The notes under the pieces are model-generated. The model was not told the origin of the DNA. It saw nothing but the letters and a program-made list of their open reading frames with translations, and searched no databases. The position numbers and the translations under genes were made by a program. From assembly GCF_000016325.1 (NCBI RefSeq), contig NC_009436.1, positions 3,534,001-3,598,000 of the forward strand: a DNA stretch of 64,000 nt. Reading direction: 5' to 3'. The first letter of the stretch is position 1. Each line of letters begins with the position of its first letter. The DNA comes from Enterobacter sp. 638. Its GTDB lineage: Bacteria; Pseudomonadota; Gammaproteobacteria; Enterobacterales; Enterobacteriaceae. Of this stretch, positions 9,043-18,824 are shown in pieces.

Positions 9043-10410
9043 ATGATTAGCGTATTCGATATCTTTAAAATCGGTATTGGTCCTTCCAGCTCTCACACTA
9101 TCGGGCCGATGAAAGCCGGTAAACAATTCACGGATGACTTGATTGCACGCGGCATTCTGCACGACGTAACGCGCGTGGTTGTTGATGTATACGGTTCCCT
9201 TTCCCTGACGGGTAAAGGCCACCACACCGATATCGCCATCATTATGGGCCTGGCGGGTAACCTGCCGGACAGTGTCGACATTGATGCCATCCCTGGTTTT
9301 ATCCAGGACGTAAACACTCATGGCCGCCTGCTTCTGGCAAACGGCGAGCATGAAGTGGAATTCCCGGTTGATAAGTGCATGAATTTTCATGCCGACAACC
9401 TCTCCCTGCACGAGAACGGTATGCGTATTACCGCGCTGGCAGGCGAAAAGGCTATTCACAGCCAGACTTACTATTCCATCGGCGGTGGTTTTATCGTCGA
9501 CGAAGAGCACTTTGGTCAGTCGAGTGATTCATCCGTTGCCGTGCCTTATCCGTACAAAAACGCGGCGGATTTACAACGTCACTGCCAGGAAACGGGCCTG
9601 TCGCTCTCCGGCCTGATGATGAAAAACGAACTGGCGCTGCACAGCAAAGAAGAGCTCGAGCAGCACTTCAATAACGTCTGGGATGTGATGCGTGGCGGTA
9701 TTGAACGCGGCATTACCACCGAAGGCGTTTTGCCGGGCAAACTGCGCGTTCCGCGTCGTGCCGCTGCGCTGCGCCGTATGCTGGTCAGCACCGACAAAAC
9801 CACGACCGACCCGATGGCCGTTGTTGACTGGATCAACATGTTCGCGCTGGCGGTAAATGAAGAAAACGCTGCGGGTGGTCGCGTGGTAACTGCACCGACT
9901 AATGGCGCGTGCGGTATCGTTCCGGCGGTTCTGGCTTATTACGATAAGTTTATCCGTGAAGTTAACGCCAACTCACTGGCGCGCTATCTGCTGGTGACCA
10001 GCGCGATTGGCTCACTTTACAAGATGAACGCGTCCATTTCTGGCGCTGAAGTTGGCTGTCAGGGCGAAGTCGGCGTTGCCTGCTCAATGGCAGCAGCAGG
10101 CCTTACTGAGCTGTTGGGCGGTAGCCCGACGCAGGTTTGCATCGCAGCAGAAATCGGTATGGAGCACAACCTGGGGCTGACCTGCGATCCCGTCGCCGGA
10201 CAGGTTCAGGTGCCTTGCATTGAGCGTAATGCGATTGCCTCCGTTAAAGCGGTCAACGCTTCGCGTATGGCGCTACGCCGCACCAGCGAGCCGCGCGTCT
10301 GTCTCGATAAAGTTATCGAAACGATGTATGAAACGGGCAAAGACATGAATGCCAAATACCGCGAAACCTCTCGTGGCGGTTTGGCGATGAAAATCGTGAC
10401 CTGCGATTAA
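9043..10410 (+). CDS. sdaB: L-serine deaminase II (iron-sulfur L-serine dehydratase)
   Basis: Starting at ATG 9043 gives 455 residues ([19 protein letters not shown]), the E. coli length; the frame is open further upstream into sdaC but that extension is not used. The enzyme converts L-serine to pyruvate and ammonia using an oxygen-labile [4Fe-4S] cluster instead of PLP. The serine-binding SSSHT and GKGHHTD motifs lie in the N-terminal domain. Likely cluster cysteines are C339, C381 and C392, with the expected spacing. Co-transcribed with sdaC. Confidence 0.95.
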   Translation: MISVFDIFKIGIGPSSSHTIGPMKAGKQFTDDLIARGILHDVTRVVVDVYGSLSLTGKGHHTDIAIIMGLAGNLPDSVDIDAIPGFIQDVNTHGRLLLANGEHEVEFPVDKCMNFHADNLSLHENGMRITALAGEKAIHSQTYYSIGGGFIVDEEHFGQSSDSSVAVPYPYKNAADLQRHCQETGLSLSGLMMKNELALHSKEELEQHFNNVWDVMRGGIERGITTEGVLPGKLRVPRRAAALRRMLVSTDKTTTDPMAVVDWINMFALAVNEENAAGGRVVTAPTNGACGIVPAVLAYYDKFIREVNANSLARYLLVTSAIGSLYKMNASISGAEVGCQGEVGVACSMAAAGLTELLGGSPTQVCIAAEIGMEHNLGLTCDPVAGQVQVPCIERNAIASVKAVNASRMALRRTSEPRVCLDKVIETMYETGKDMNAKYRETSRGGLAMKIVTCD

Positions 10411-10415
10411 GTCAA

Positions 10416-10442
10416 AAGGTGCCTCGTTCTGCGAGGCACCTT
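10416..10442. terminator. Hairpin after sdaB
   Basis: AAGGTGCCTCG and CGAGGCACCTT form an 11-bp perfect stem beginning 6 bases after the sdaB stop. Four A precede it but only two T follow. Confidence 0.7.
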
Positions 10443-10520
10443 CCCGTTATCTCCGCCTTTCATAGTTTCCTTCTCTTCGCAGTGTTACCCTTAATCGAAT
10501 GGATAAAAGGGAGAATGTCT

Positions 10521-11276
10521 GTGGCCGTTCATTTGCTGATTGTTGATGCGTTAAATCTAATCCGCCGTATTCATGCGGTACAAGGCACGCCCTGCAAGGA
10601 CACTTGCCTGAACGCGCTGGAACAGCTTATTCGCCACAGTCAGCCGACCCATGTGGTTGCCGTCTTCGATGATGAAGCCCGTAACACTGGCTGGCGTCAT
10701 CAGCTTTTACCGGACTATAAAGCTGGACGTGCGCCCATGCCCGATGACCTGCATGCCGAGATGCCTACTATCCGCGCAGCGTTCGAACACCGCGGCGTTC
10801 CCTGCTGGGGCGCACAAGGAAATGAAGCTGACGATCTGGCAGCTACGCTGGCGATAAAAGTGGCGGGTGCGGGCCATCAGGCGACAATTGTTTCGACCGA
10901 CAAAGGCTATTGCCAGCTGCTTTCCCCCACCATCCGCATTCGTGATTATTTCCAGAAACGCTGGCTTGATGCGCCGTTTATCGCCAGCGAGTTTGGCGTG
11001 TCGCCTCAGCAACTCCCTGACTACTGGGGACTAGCTGGGATCAGCAGTTCAAAAGTCCCGGGCGTCGCGGGCATTGGTCCCAAAAGTGCCGCACAGCTGC
11101 TGACCGATTTTCAGGATCTCGAAGGGATTTACGCACATATAGATGACGTACCCGAAAAGTGGCGCAAGAAGCTGGAGGCACATAAAGAGATGGCGTTTAT
11201 CTGTCGGGATGTGGCGAAATTACAGATTGATTTACAGCTAGACGGGAATTTGCAGCAGTTAAGGTTAGTAAAATAG
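10521..11276 (+). CDS. xni: Flap endonuclease-like protein Xni (ExoIX)
   Basis: I choose GTG at 10521 ([16 protein letters not shown], read with Met first), giving 251 residues as in E. coli. The Shine-Dalgarno AAGGGAG ends at 10513, seven bases from this GTG but only one from the in-frame ATG at 10515. The protein resembles the 5'-nuclease domain of DNA polymerase I: acidic residues in IVDALN, the NEADD cluster and a helix-hairpin-helix [10 protein letters not shown]. It lacks some of the metal ligands of true flap endonucleases. In K-12 the fuc genes follow; here rlmM comes next, convergent. Confidence 0.92.
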   Translation: MAVHLLIVDALNLIRRIHAVQGTPCKDTCLNALEQLIRHSQPTHVVAVFDDEARNTGWRHQLLPDYKAGRAPMPDDLHAEMPTIRAAFEHRGVPCWGAQGNEADDLAATLAIKVAGAGHQATIVSTDKGYCQLLSPTIRIRDYFQKRWLDAPFIASEFGVSPQQLPDYWGLAGISSSKVPGVAGIGPKSAAQLLTDFQDLEGIYAHIDDVPEKWRKKLEAHKEMAFICRDVAKLQIDLQLDGNLQQLRLVK

Positions 11277-11278
11277 TC

Positions 11279-11305
11279 GCCCTTCATCCGTGAAGAATGA
11301 AGGGC
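11279..11305. terminator. Shared terminator between xni and rlmM
   Basis: GCCCTTCAT and ATGAAGGGC form a 9-bp stem between the two convergent stop codons. It could serve both strands, though T-runs are weak. Confidence 0.55.
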
Positions 11306-11312
11306 ACTGGCT

Positions 11313-12413
11313 TTATCGCTCGTCGCGACGTCCACCCACAGCCGCCCACCAGCGACGGACATGCACCGTCACTTCTTCGCGGTCATGATAGAGCTGGCGC
11401 GCCTGAATCTCAGCGTTAATCCCCTGAGCATTCAGCTGTTCCTGAATGTATGCCAGGTTTTGAGACACCTCTTCATAGCGCTTTTTCATTGGCAACTTGA
11501 GGTTAAAAATCGTCTCACGGCACCAGCCGTTCACCAGCCAAGTCGCCATCAATGCAGCCACTTTTGCCGGCTTTTCAACCATATCGCATACCATCCAGGT
11601 GATGTTGTTGCGGGTCGGACGATAGCGGAAGCCGTCTTCACGCAGCCAGGTGACCTGCCCGGTATCCATCAGGCTTTGCGCCATCGGACCGTTATCTACC
11701 GAAGCCACCCACATGTTGCGTTTCACCAGCTGATAGGTCCAGCCGCCAGGGCAAGCACCCAGATCGACCGCGTGCATCCCGTTCGCCAGGCGTTCATCCC
11801 ACTCGTCGGCAGGAATGAAGACGTGGAATGCCTCTTCCAGTTTCAACGTGGAACGACTCGGCGCATCTGAAGGGAATCTCAGACGCGGGATACCCATATA
11901 AAACGGTGAATTGTTTGTCGTGTAGGAATAGCCCGTATAACAACAGCCTGGCGCAATAAAGAACACATGAACGACAGGGCGCTTAGGCGTCTCGTAGTTA
12001 GTGAGCACGCCCACTTCGCGCAATGCCGCGCGTAGCGGAACGGTCAATTTGCGGCAGAACTTCATCAGCTCTTTGCTTTCGTTGGTATCAGCCACTTCAA
12101 CGCGCAGATCGCCACCCTTTTCCACAACGCCTTGCAGCATTCCGGAGATAGGCGAAATACGATCCTCTGGTGGCAGATCGCGCAACAGTTCACCCGCAAC
12201 AAACATCTGACGGGCAAAAATTAATGAGCTGAACGGTAACTCACGTACCAGCTTGTCGGCGTCATCCGGCTGATAGCACTCGAAGACCACATAGCCCGCG
12301 TTCTCTTTCACGCGTGCAAAGCCGAACACCTCGCGGCGCGCCGCTTTATCAGTGATTTCCGCGGCGCACTCTTTCTCAAACCCCGGGCGACAATATAAAA
12401 CAACCTTATTCAT
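11313..12413 (-). CDS. rlmM: 23S rRNA 2'-O-ribose cytidine-2498 methyltransferase
   Basis: With ATG at 12413 the protein has 366 residues ([20 protein letters not shown]), as in E. coli; an upstream in-frame ATG would add two residues. RlmM methylates the ribose of C2498 in 23S rRNA using S-adenosylmethionine. An N-terminal THUMP-like region precedes a Rossmann methyltransferase domain with the SAM motif [15 protein letters not shown]. The gene overlaps the end of ygdD by 8 bases. In K-12 the fucose operon sits beyond its 3' side; here it abuts xni. Confidence 0.94.
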
Positions 12414-12801
12414 GACCAACGCCCTTGCGTTTCAGACGGATAGCTCCGATAAACATTAATACCCAACCCGCCAGGAAGCTAAAGCCTCCGACCGGTGTAA
12501 CAAACGCCCACAGGCGTAAATGCGAAAGTGCGAGGCAGTACAAACTGCCGCTAAACAGCACGGTTCCGAGCGCCATAAAGACACTGCTCCAGTAAAACCA
12601 AATGCTGATACGGCGCTGCATTGCCACTGCAAGCCCAAAGATGGCCAGCGTGTGAAACGCTTGATATTCAAGGCCGGTTTGAATCCAGCCCATCTCCACA
12701 ACCCCTAAGGATTTGCTCAATACATGCGCACCAAAAGCGCCCAGTGCGACAAAAATAAAGCCACTGACTGCGGCAAAAATCAGCATGAAACGGCTGGTCA
12801 T
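12406..12801 (-). CDS. ygdD: Inner-membrane protein YgdD (DUF423)
   Basis: A 131-residue protein with four predicted membrane helices: residues about 5-27, 45-60, 68-88 and 96-120. The first carries [12 protein letters not shown], a hallmark of the DUF423/UPF0382 family. Function is unknown. Length equals the E. coli protein. It overlaps rlmM by 8 bases and follows gcvA by 45 bases on the same strand, an arrangement kept across enterobacteria. Confidence 0.92.
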
Positions 12802-12846
12802 GTCTCTGTCCTAAAGTTATGCGTGCCCGGCACACAAAAGAAGTGA

Positions 12847-13761
12847 TTACTCATACCGAAAGCGGAATTTTTCTTGTTCGTGTGCCGCCTTCAACAGTAT
12901 CCACTGCCGGAAGGCGGCTATTTTACCCAGTTCTGCCTGACTGTCATGACAAACCAGATAAAAAGCATTCTTGCTGACCAGAACATCATTAAACGGGCAG
13001 ACCAGGCGGCCTGCCTCAATTTCGGACTGAGCCATCACGTTGTTCGCTAACGCAACGCCCTGCCCGTGTATGGCAGCCTGTAACACCATCGCGCTGTGAC
13101 TAAAGATGGGGCCATGCTGCACATTTATATGGTTTAGACCCAACTGGCGGGTATAAGTTTGCCAGTCGCGGCGAGAAGCATCATGCAAAAGCGTATGTTG
13201 CGCTAAATCAGCAGGTGTTTTCAACGCTTTGTCGCCTGTGAGCAGCAAAGGTGAACAGACCGGCAGCAGATATTCTGCGTATAATTTTTCGACACGCAGG
13301 CCCGGCCAATTGCCGCGACCATAAAAGATCGCCACGTCGACGTCGTCCGCGAGTTTATCTTCCTGACGGTCTACTGCCTGGATTCTGACATCAATTTCCG
13401 GATAAGCTGAGTTAAAGCTTGAGAGTCTTGGCACCAGCCAATGAATAGCAAAACTGGGTAATAAACTGACCGTCAGCGCACCTTTGGCACTACGCGCCTG
13501 AAGTTTACGTGTGGCTTCCGTTAGCTGGGAAAAAATATCTTTAATATCCTGAAAATAGCTCTGGCCTTCTTCCGTCAGAAGCAATGAACGATTGCGACGA
13601 CGGAACAGCTTAAGCCCCAAAAAGTCCTCAAGTGACTTGATTTGGTGACTTACTGCGGCCTGTGTCACAAAAAGCTCATCGGCCGCACGCGTGAAGCTAA
13701 GATGGCGCGCTGCGGCATCAAAAACACGTAATGCATTTAAGGGTGGTAATCGCTTTGACAT
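12847..13761 (-). CDS. gcvA: Glycine cleavage system regulator GcvA (LysR family)
   Basis: A 304-residue LysR-type regulator. The winged helix-turn-helix is near residues 18-42 (FTRAADELFVTQAAVSHQIK) and the C-terminal two-thirds is a ligand-binding domain. In E. coli GcvA activates gcvTHP when glycine is present, represses it with GcvR when glycine is absent, represses itself, and activates the divergent small RNA gene gcvB. The same divergent layout is here: the gcvB transcript begins about 130 bases away on the other strand. Confidence 0.94.
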   Translation of the reverse strand: MSKRLPPLNALRVFDAAARHLSFTRAADELFVTQAAVSHQIKSLEDFLGLKLFRRRNRSLLLTEEGQSYFQDIKDIFSQLTEATRKLQARSAKGALTVSLLPSFAIHWLVPRLSSFNSAYPEIDVRIQAVDRQEDKLADDVDVAIFYGRGNWPGLRVEKLYAEYLLPVCSPLLLTGDKALKTPADLAQHTLLHDASRRDWQTYTRQLGLNHINVQHGPIFSHSAMVLQAAIHGQGVALANNVMAQSEIEAGRLVCPFNDVLVSKNAFYLVCHDSQAELGKIAAFRQWILLKAAHEQEKFRFRYE

Positions 13762-13889
13762 GGTTTTCAGGCTTAGATGTTAATGGCATTTAACAGATAG
13801 GAAACAACGTTTAACCTATTAGTTTTTTTTATCTGAGCCATTATAATTTGTCCGTTGAGGAACTACCAGCAAATACCTATAGTGGCGGC

Positions 13890-14097
13890 ACTTCCTGAGC
13901 CGGAACGAAAAGCTTTTTTTGGAATGCGTGTTCTGAAGGGCTTTTGGCTTGCGGTTGTGATGTTGTGTTGTTGTGTTTGCAATTGGTCTGCTATTCAGAT
14001 CATGGTAGCAAAGCTACCCTTTTTTCACTTCCTGTACATTTACCCTGTCTGTCCATAGTGATTAATGTAGCACCGCCTATTTGCGGTGCTTTTTTTT
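13890..14097 (+). ncRNA. gcvB: GcvB small RNA
   Basis: About 208 nt beginning ACTTCCTGAGCCGGAACG, as in E. coli (205 nt). It contains the GU-rich target-pairing region (TTGTGATGTTGTGTTGTTGTG) that makes GcvB a wide repressor of amino-acid and peptide transporter mRNAs through Hfq. The internal hairpin GGTAGCAAAGCTACC is followed by a T-run and the 3' end is a terminator GCACCGCC-TATTT-GCGGTGC plus eight T. The position divergent from gcvA is diagnostic. Open frames crossing it are shadows. Confidence 0.96.
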
Positions 14098-14114
14098 GGC
14101 TAAAATTCAGCGAC

Positions 14115-14342
14115 TTATTTATCCAGCTCTACCATCTCTTTCACATCAGAGCGGTTAATCTGCTGCTTGTTACCGTTCGCGTCTTTATACGAGATCATTC
14201 CGGTTTCGTTATCGGTTTTAGGTTTGCCATCTGACACGATGGTGCGGCCATCATTGGTGTGCATAACGTAGTTATTACCGGAACATGCGCTCAGCGCAAA
14301 GGTCATTACACAGGCAGAGATGATTGCGGCAGTCTTATTCAT
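14115..14342 (-). CDS. ygdI: Small lipoprotein YgdI (DUF903)
   Basis: A 75-residue lipoprotein. The signal peptide ends in the lipobox LSAC with the lipidated cysteine at C20. The mature part is one SH3-like DUF903 domain (NYVMHTNDGRTIVSDGKP, then DANGNKQQINRSDV). Ser after Cys is usual for outer-membrane sorting, but here the residue is also S, so outer membrane is likely. Function is unknown. YgdR in the same window is its paralog. The ribosome-binding site is AAAGGAGAT. Confidence 0.93.
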   Translation of the reverse strand: MNKTAAIISACVMTFALSACSGNNYVMHTNDGRTIVSDGKPKTDNETGMISYKDANGNKQQINRSDVKEMVELDK

Positions 14343-14534
14343 GATTTATCTCCTTTAGCAATTCATGCTATTAAAATCTTAATGAGTAACAGGCTTATGC
14401 TTTCGCCTAACACTATTCAGCATAACCTGCTTCTCAGGGAGTGCCAGGATAAGCAGACAATTCCGATACAGATCAACTGCCTTGCCCTCTTGCGAAATTT
14501 GCGCGACGATCCCGTGATTGAAATGAGGAATTCT

Positions 14535-15740
14535 ATGAACGCTTTCAGCCCTGCGCACTTTCGCGCGCAGTTTCCCGCGCTGGCCGATGCCGGTGTTTAT
14601 CTTGATAGTGCTGCCACGGCTTTAAAGCCGCTGGCCGTTATCGAGGCAACACAGGATTTTTATAGCCTGAGCGCCGGAAACGTCCATCGTAGCCAGTTTG
14701 CAGAAGCCCAGCGATTGACCGCACGTTACGAGGCCGCGCGCGATCAGGTGGCTGAGTTGTTAAATGCCGAAAGCGGTAAAAATATCGTCTGGACGCGCGG
14801 CACCACAGAAGCCATCAATATGGTCGCGCAATGCTACGCGCGCCCGCGCCTGCAGCCTGGTGATGAAATTATTGTCAGCGAAGCAGAGCATCACGCTAAC
14901 CTGGTGCCGTGGCTCATGGTTGCAGAACAAACCGGCGCGCGTGTAGTTAAGCTCCCGCTGGGTGCAGATTTATTGCCAGATATTGCCTGCTTGCCTGACC
15001 TCATCACCTCGCGCAGTCGGATTCTGGCGCTGGGGCAGATGTCTAACGTTACGGGGGGCTGCCCTGATCTCGCACGTGCCATTGAGATTGCACATGCGAA
15101 CAATGTTGTCGTGATGGTCGACGGCGCACAGGGCGTGGTGCATTTTCCGGCTGACGTGCAAAAACTGGATATCGACTTCTACGCCTTCTCCGCGCACAAA
15201 CTCTATGGCCCAACGGGCATCGGCGCGTTGTATGGCAAAGCTGAACTGTTGGCGCAAATGAGCCCATGGTTGGGCGGTGGCAAGATGATCACCGAGGTGA
15301 CTTTCGACGGATTTAAAACGCAAGAAATACCCTATCGTCTGGAAGCCGGGACGCCAAACGTGGCGGGCGTGATTGGCTTGAGCGCCGCACTGGAATGGCT
15401 GTCGCAAACCGACGTTGTGCAAGCAGAGAACTGGAGTCGCGGGCTGGCAACACTCGCTGAGGAAGAACTGAAAAAACGCCCTGGTTTTCGCTCTTTCCGA
15501 GTACAGGATTCCAGCCTGCTGGCGTTTGATTTTGCCGGGGTACATCATAGCGATTTGGTGACTTTGCTCGCGGGTTACGGCATCGCATTACGCGCTGGAC
15601 AACATTGCGCCCAGCCGCTTCTCGCCGCGCTCGGCGTAGACGGAACGCTTCGCGCTTCTTTTGCGCCTTACAATACGCAAAACGACGTCGACGCCCTCGT
15701 TGCCGCCGTCGATCGTGCCCTTCAACTTTTGGTGGATTAA
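14535..15740 (+). CDS. csdA: Cysteine desulfurase CsdA
   Basis: Start ATG 14535 gives 401 residues ([14 protein letters not shown]), the E. coli length; the frame remains open upstream past ygdI but that is a chance extension. CsdA is a PLP enzyme (NifS group II) that removes sulfur or selenium from cysteine. The PLP lysine is K222 ([11 protein letters not shown]) and the persulfide cysteine is C358 (RAGQHCAQP). It passes sulfur to CsdE and, with TcdA, supports cyclic t6A formation. Its TAA stop overlaps the csdE ATG by one base. Confidence 0.95.
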   Translation: MNAFSPAHFRAQFPALADAGVYLDSAATALKPLAVIEATQDFYSLSAGNVHRSQFAEAQRLTARYEAARDQVAELLNAESGKNIVWTRGTTEAINMVAQCYARPRLQPGDEIIVSEAEHHANLVPWLMVAEQTGARVVKLPLGADLLPDIACLPDLITSRSRILALGQMSNVTGGCPDLARAIEIAHANNVVVMVDGAQGVVHFPADVQKLDIDFYAFSAHKLYGPTGIGALYGKAELLAQMSPWLGGGKMITEVTFDGFKTQEIPYRLEAGTPNVAGVIGLSAALEWLSQTDVVQAENWSRGLATLAEEELKKRPGFRSFRVQDSSLLAFDFAGVHHSDLVTLLAGYGIALRAGQHCAQPLLAALGVDGTLRASFAPYNTQNDVDALVAAVDRALQLLVD

Positions 15741-16186
15741 TGACAAGTTCAGCCTTAGCCGGACACCCCTTCGGCAGCGTGATTACTGAAGAGACGCTAC
15801 GGCAAACGTTTATTCCGCTCACGCAGTGGGAAGATAAATACCGTCAGCTGATTATGCTCGGGAAACAGCTTCCGCCGCTTTCCGACGCGCTAAAAGCACA
15901 GGCAACAGAAATTGCAGGCTGCGAAAACCGCGTCTGGCTGGGTGCGAGGGCATCAGGGAATGAGCTGCATTTCTTTGGTGACAGCGAGGGACGTATTGTG
16001 CGCGGTCTGTTGGCCGTGTTGTTAACGGCGGTGGAAGGCAAAAGTGCGGATCATCTTCTTAACAACGATCCGCTGGCTCTGTTTGATGAACTGGGGCTGC
16101 GCGGTCAGCTGAGTGCCTCGCGCAGCCAGGGACTTGCTGCGCTGTGCGAAGCCGTGCAAAACGCGGCGCGACAGGCTCAGGCCTGA
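15740..16186 (+). CDS. csdE: Sulfur acceptor protein CsdE
   Basis: A 148-residue SufE-family protein that begins in the TAATG overlap with csdA. The sulfur-accepting cysteine is C61 in the loop [10 protein letters not shown]. It takes persulfide sulfur from CsdA and stimulates its activity. The longer frame opening upstream inside csdA is not used. Its 3' end overlaps the convergent tcdA stop by about 10 bases, so the two genes share no terminator between them. Confidence 0.94.
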   Translation: MTSSALAGHPFGSVITEETLRQTFIPLTQWEDKYRQLIMLGKQLPPLSDALKAQATEIAGCENRVWLGARASGNELHFFGDSEGRIVRGLLAVLLTAVEGKSADHLLNNDPLALFDELGLRGQLSASRSQGLAALCEAVQNAARQAQA

Positions 16187-16983
16187 CGGTCTGCTTTGGC
16201 GATCATTTTCTTCAGCGCATGCGACACCGCCACAAAGCCAAAAGTCGCAGTCACCATCGTGGCTGCGCCAAATCCGGAGGCACAATCCATCCGTTTTGGC
16301 CCTTCCGCAGTGCTTTTCATGGCGCAAACTGAGCCATCGGCCTGTGGATAGACCAGCGCTTCCGTTGAGAACACGCAGTCTACGCCAAGTTTTCCTTTGC
16401 TGTTTTTCACCACGTTGAAATCGCTCTTCAGCCTCTCACGCAGTTTTGCGGCCAGAGGATCCTGAATGGTTTTCGCCAGATCGGTGACCTGGATCTGCGT
16501 AGGATCAATCTGTCCACCCGCGCCGCCGGTTGTCACCAGAGGAACCTTATAGCGGCGGCAATAGGCAATCAGGGCCGCTTTGGGACGGACACTGTCAATC
16601 GCATCAATCACATAGCTAAAACCTGCGCTCATATATTCCGCGACATTCTCTGCCGTCACGAAATCATCAATGACCGTCACACGGCACTCAGGGTTAATCA
16701 GTCGAATGCGATCGGCCATGACTTCTGATTTCGCCAGACCGACGCTATCGCGCAGCGCATGGATCTGACGATTGGTATTGGTGACGCAGACATCATCCAT
16801 ATCAATCAATGTGATTGCACCAATACCTGTGCGCGCCAGTGCTTCGGCCGCCCATGACCCTACCCCACCAATGCCCACGACGCAGACATGCGACTCCGCA
16901 AACAGTTGCAGGGCTTTTTCACCGTATAAACGTGCCGTACCGCCAAAGCGTTGACGCCAGGCATCACTGATTACCACAGACAT
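16177..16983 (-). CDS. tcdA: tRNA threonylcarbamoyladenosine dehydratase
   Basis: A 268-residue E1-like (ThiF/MoeB) enzyme. The ATP-binding Rossmann glycines are at residues 38-42 ([13 protein letters not shown]), and later DAIDSVRPK is the family adenylation region. TcdA (formerly CsdL) uses ATP to dehydrate t6A at position 37 of ANN-decoding tRNAs into the cyclic ct6A. The CsdA-CsdE pair next door is needed for full activity, so proximity reflects function. It is convergent with csdE. Confidence 0.94.
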   Translation of the reverse strand: MSVVISDAWRQRFGGTARLYGEKALQLFAESHVCVVGIGGVGSWAAEALARTGIGAITLIDMDDVCVTNTNRQIHALRDSVGLAKSEVMADRIRLINPECRVTVIDDFVTAENVAEYMSAGFSYVIDAIDSVRPKAALIAYCRRYKVPLVTTGGAGGQIDPTQIQVTDLAKTIQDPLAAKLRERLKSDFNVVKNSKGKLGVDCVFSTEALVYPQADGSVCAMKSTAEGPKRMDCASGFGAATMVTATFGFVAVSHALKKMIAKADRQA

Positions 16984-16992
16984 ATGACCTCA

Positions 16993-17055
16993 GATGTAAA
17001 AAGGGTGAGGAATTACCCTCACCCCGCCCTTCTCCCATTAGGGGAAGGAGGAAAA
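16993..17055. repeat. Intergenic inverted repeat between tcdA and mltA
   Basis: GGGTGAGG-AATTA-CCCTCACC forms an 8-bp stem, followed by CCCTTCTCCCATTAGGGGAAGG, a second imperfect hairpin. The paired CCCT-type and GGGG-type arms resemble the hairpins after argA (21651-21675) and after yqcA. They may be mobile REP-like repeats of this genome that double as terminators. Confidence 0.45.
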
Positions 17056-17078
17056 CTATGTGCTCGATATTACCACAA

Positions 17079-18176
17079 TCAGCCGCTGAAAACGCTGCCT
17101 GCGCCAGGAGCAGGCTTCAACACCCACACGCGACCATAGTGGTTATACCAACCCGCGCGATGGCCCGCATCAGGACCCACGCCTTGATAAATATCGAAGT
17201 GCTGGCCTTTAATTGCGCCGCCTACGTCCAGCGCCACCATCAGGCGTAACTCATACTGACCACTGAACTTACCGTTATTGTCCAGTTGTGGGACTTCGGC
17301 CAACAGCGTGGTTCCTGCCGGAATAATGGATCGATCTGAGGCCACCGACGCGCGGCCAATTAACGGTACGGCGCTTGCACCTTTCACAGGGGCATAGTTT
17401 TGCGGCTTAAAGAATACGAAGGACGGATTCTGCTCCAGCAGCTCACGCACTTCGGCTTCGCTGTGTTTTTCGCCCCACTCGCGGATCGCCTGCATCGACA
17501 TATCTTCTTTCTTTACTTCGCCCCGGTCGATCAGCACTTTGCCAATGCTGCGATACGCGTGACCATTTTTACCGGAATAGCTGAAGAAGTTGAGCGGCGA
17601 ACCATCACCAAAATCAATATATCCGCTGCCCTGAACGTCCATAATGAAGTTGTCCATCAGGGAGTTGCTGTAGGCCAGCACATAGGTCTCGTTCAGCGCA
17701 CCCGAATAGATTTCGGCGCGGGATGGCAGACGCCCACGTTTTGGCGGCATACGATAAAGAGGATACTGGAATTCGCCCTGACGGGTGTGTCGCGCCTGGA
17801 TGACAGGCGTGTAATAACCAGTAAACTGAACGTTGCCATAGTTATCGGCACCTTCCATCTGCCAGGCATCAATTCCGTACTGACGCATGGTGCGCGTATC
17901 GCCCCCGGCACGTAACCAGTCCTGAACAGCGTTATAGACGCTATTCTGCGAACCATATAAACGTGGCGATGCGCTGCGGATCTGGTTTACCTGCTCGGCA
18001 AAGTCACCGGCATTGATCGGTGCGCCGACGGCATCTGGCTGGTTAACTAAAGAGAAAGGCTGAGAGAATTTCCCATCTTTATATTGCTGACCGCGATCGG
18101 TCGGTTTGGAAGAGCAAGCCGCAAGAATCGCTACCATTGCGCCCGTCATCAGATACTTCGCCCAACGTCCTTTCAT
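17079..18176 (-). CDS. mltA: Membrane-bound lytic murein transglycosylase A
   Basis: Start ATG 18176 gives 365 residues, as in E. coli; the open frame above it has no homologous extension. A short signal peptide ends in the lipobox LAAC with lipidated C21, placing the enzyme at the inner face of the outer membrane. MltA cleaves the glycan strand of peptidoglycan with formation of 1,6-anhydromuramic acid. The double-psi barrel region holds the catalytic aspartate in VALDVGGAIKGQHFD near the C-terminus. Upstream lie the initiator tRNA genes on the opposite strand. Confidence 0.94.
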   Translation of the reverse strand: MKGRWAKYLMTGAMVAILAACSSKPTDRGQQYKDGKFSQPFSLVNQPDAVGAPINAGDFAEQVNQIRSASPRLYGSQNSVYNAVQDWLRAGGDTRTMRQYGIDAWQMEGADNYGNVQFTGYYTPVIQARHTRQGEFQYPLYRMPPKRGRLPSRAEIYSGALNETYVLAYSNSLMDNFIMDVQGSGYIDFGDGSPLNFFSYSGKNGHAYRSIGKVLIDRGEVKKEDMSMQAIREWGEKHSEAEVRELLEQNPSFVFFKPQNYAPVKGASAVPLIGRASVASDRSIIPAGTTLLAEVPQLDNNGKFSGQYELRLMVALDVGGAIKGQHFDIYQGVGPDAGHRAGWYNHYGRVWVLKPAPGAGSVFSG

Positions 18177-18343
18177 TATATCTCGTCTTAAAGTTGCCCT
18201 ATGTCTTCTTAATGAAGATAACAAACCGCCAGAGCGAAGGAAATGTGATACCGCACCCTAAGGCAGATTTTGTGCACTAAATAACCCGAATGCCCGATGT
18301 CGTTCAAATTACATACTAATTTAACTTTTTCTTTGAAAAAGGG

Positions 18344-18371
18344 TTGCATCAAAAAGTCATCCGAGTATAGT
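18344..18371 (+). promoter_or_regulatory. Promoter of the initiator tRNA genes
   Basis: TTGCAT (18344-18349) and TATAGT (18366-18371) are separated by 16 bases, followed by GCGC-type discriminator sequence (GCGCATCC), typical of stringently controlled stable RNA promoters. Confidence 0.75.
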
Positions 18372-18384
18372 GCGCATCCACGGA

Positions 18385-18461
<77 letters not shown>

Positions 18462-18520
18462 ATTAAGCCGTAAGAAGTAAAGCAGTTAGTTAGTTTACTC
18501 GATGGAAGAGTAAAACCGGA

Positions 18521-18597
<77 letters not shown>

Positions 18598-18654
18598 ACT
18601 AAACTGTAGAATAAGTAGTGAGAAGATTTACTCGATGGAAGAGTAAAAGACGGA

Positions 18655-18731
<77 letters not shown>

Positions 18732-18748
18732 ATTCTTCTAAACAATAG

Positions 18749-18770
18749 ACACCCTTCTGGGTGTTTTTTT
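18749..18770 (+). terminator. Terminator of the tRNA operon
   Basis: ACACCC-TTCT-GGGTGT followed by seven T, 17 bases after the third tRNA. Confidence 0.9.
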
Positions 18771-18798
18771 GTATCTGCAGTTTGTGATTTGCTGATTC

Positions 18799-18816
18799 GC
18801 CGGGCGTGAACCCGGC
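18799..18816 (-). terminator. Hairpin after amiC
   Basis: GCCGGG-CGTGAA-CCCGGC lies just past the amiC stop as read on the minus strand. There is no T-run on that strand, so function is uncertain. Confidence 0.35.
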
Positions 18817-18824
18817 TTTAGAAT

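Noticed and set aside
13855..14234. Open frames crossing GcvB
   Set aside because: The GcvB RNA explains the sequence conservation and terminator; the frames lack ribosome-binding sites and family features.
14259..14534. A 92-residue N-terminal extension of CsdA
   Set aside because: It crosses ygdI on the other strand and its upstream region; the shorter start gives the family length and places K222 and C358 as expected.
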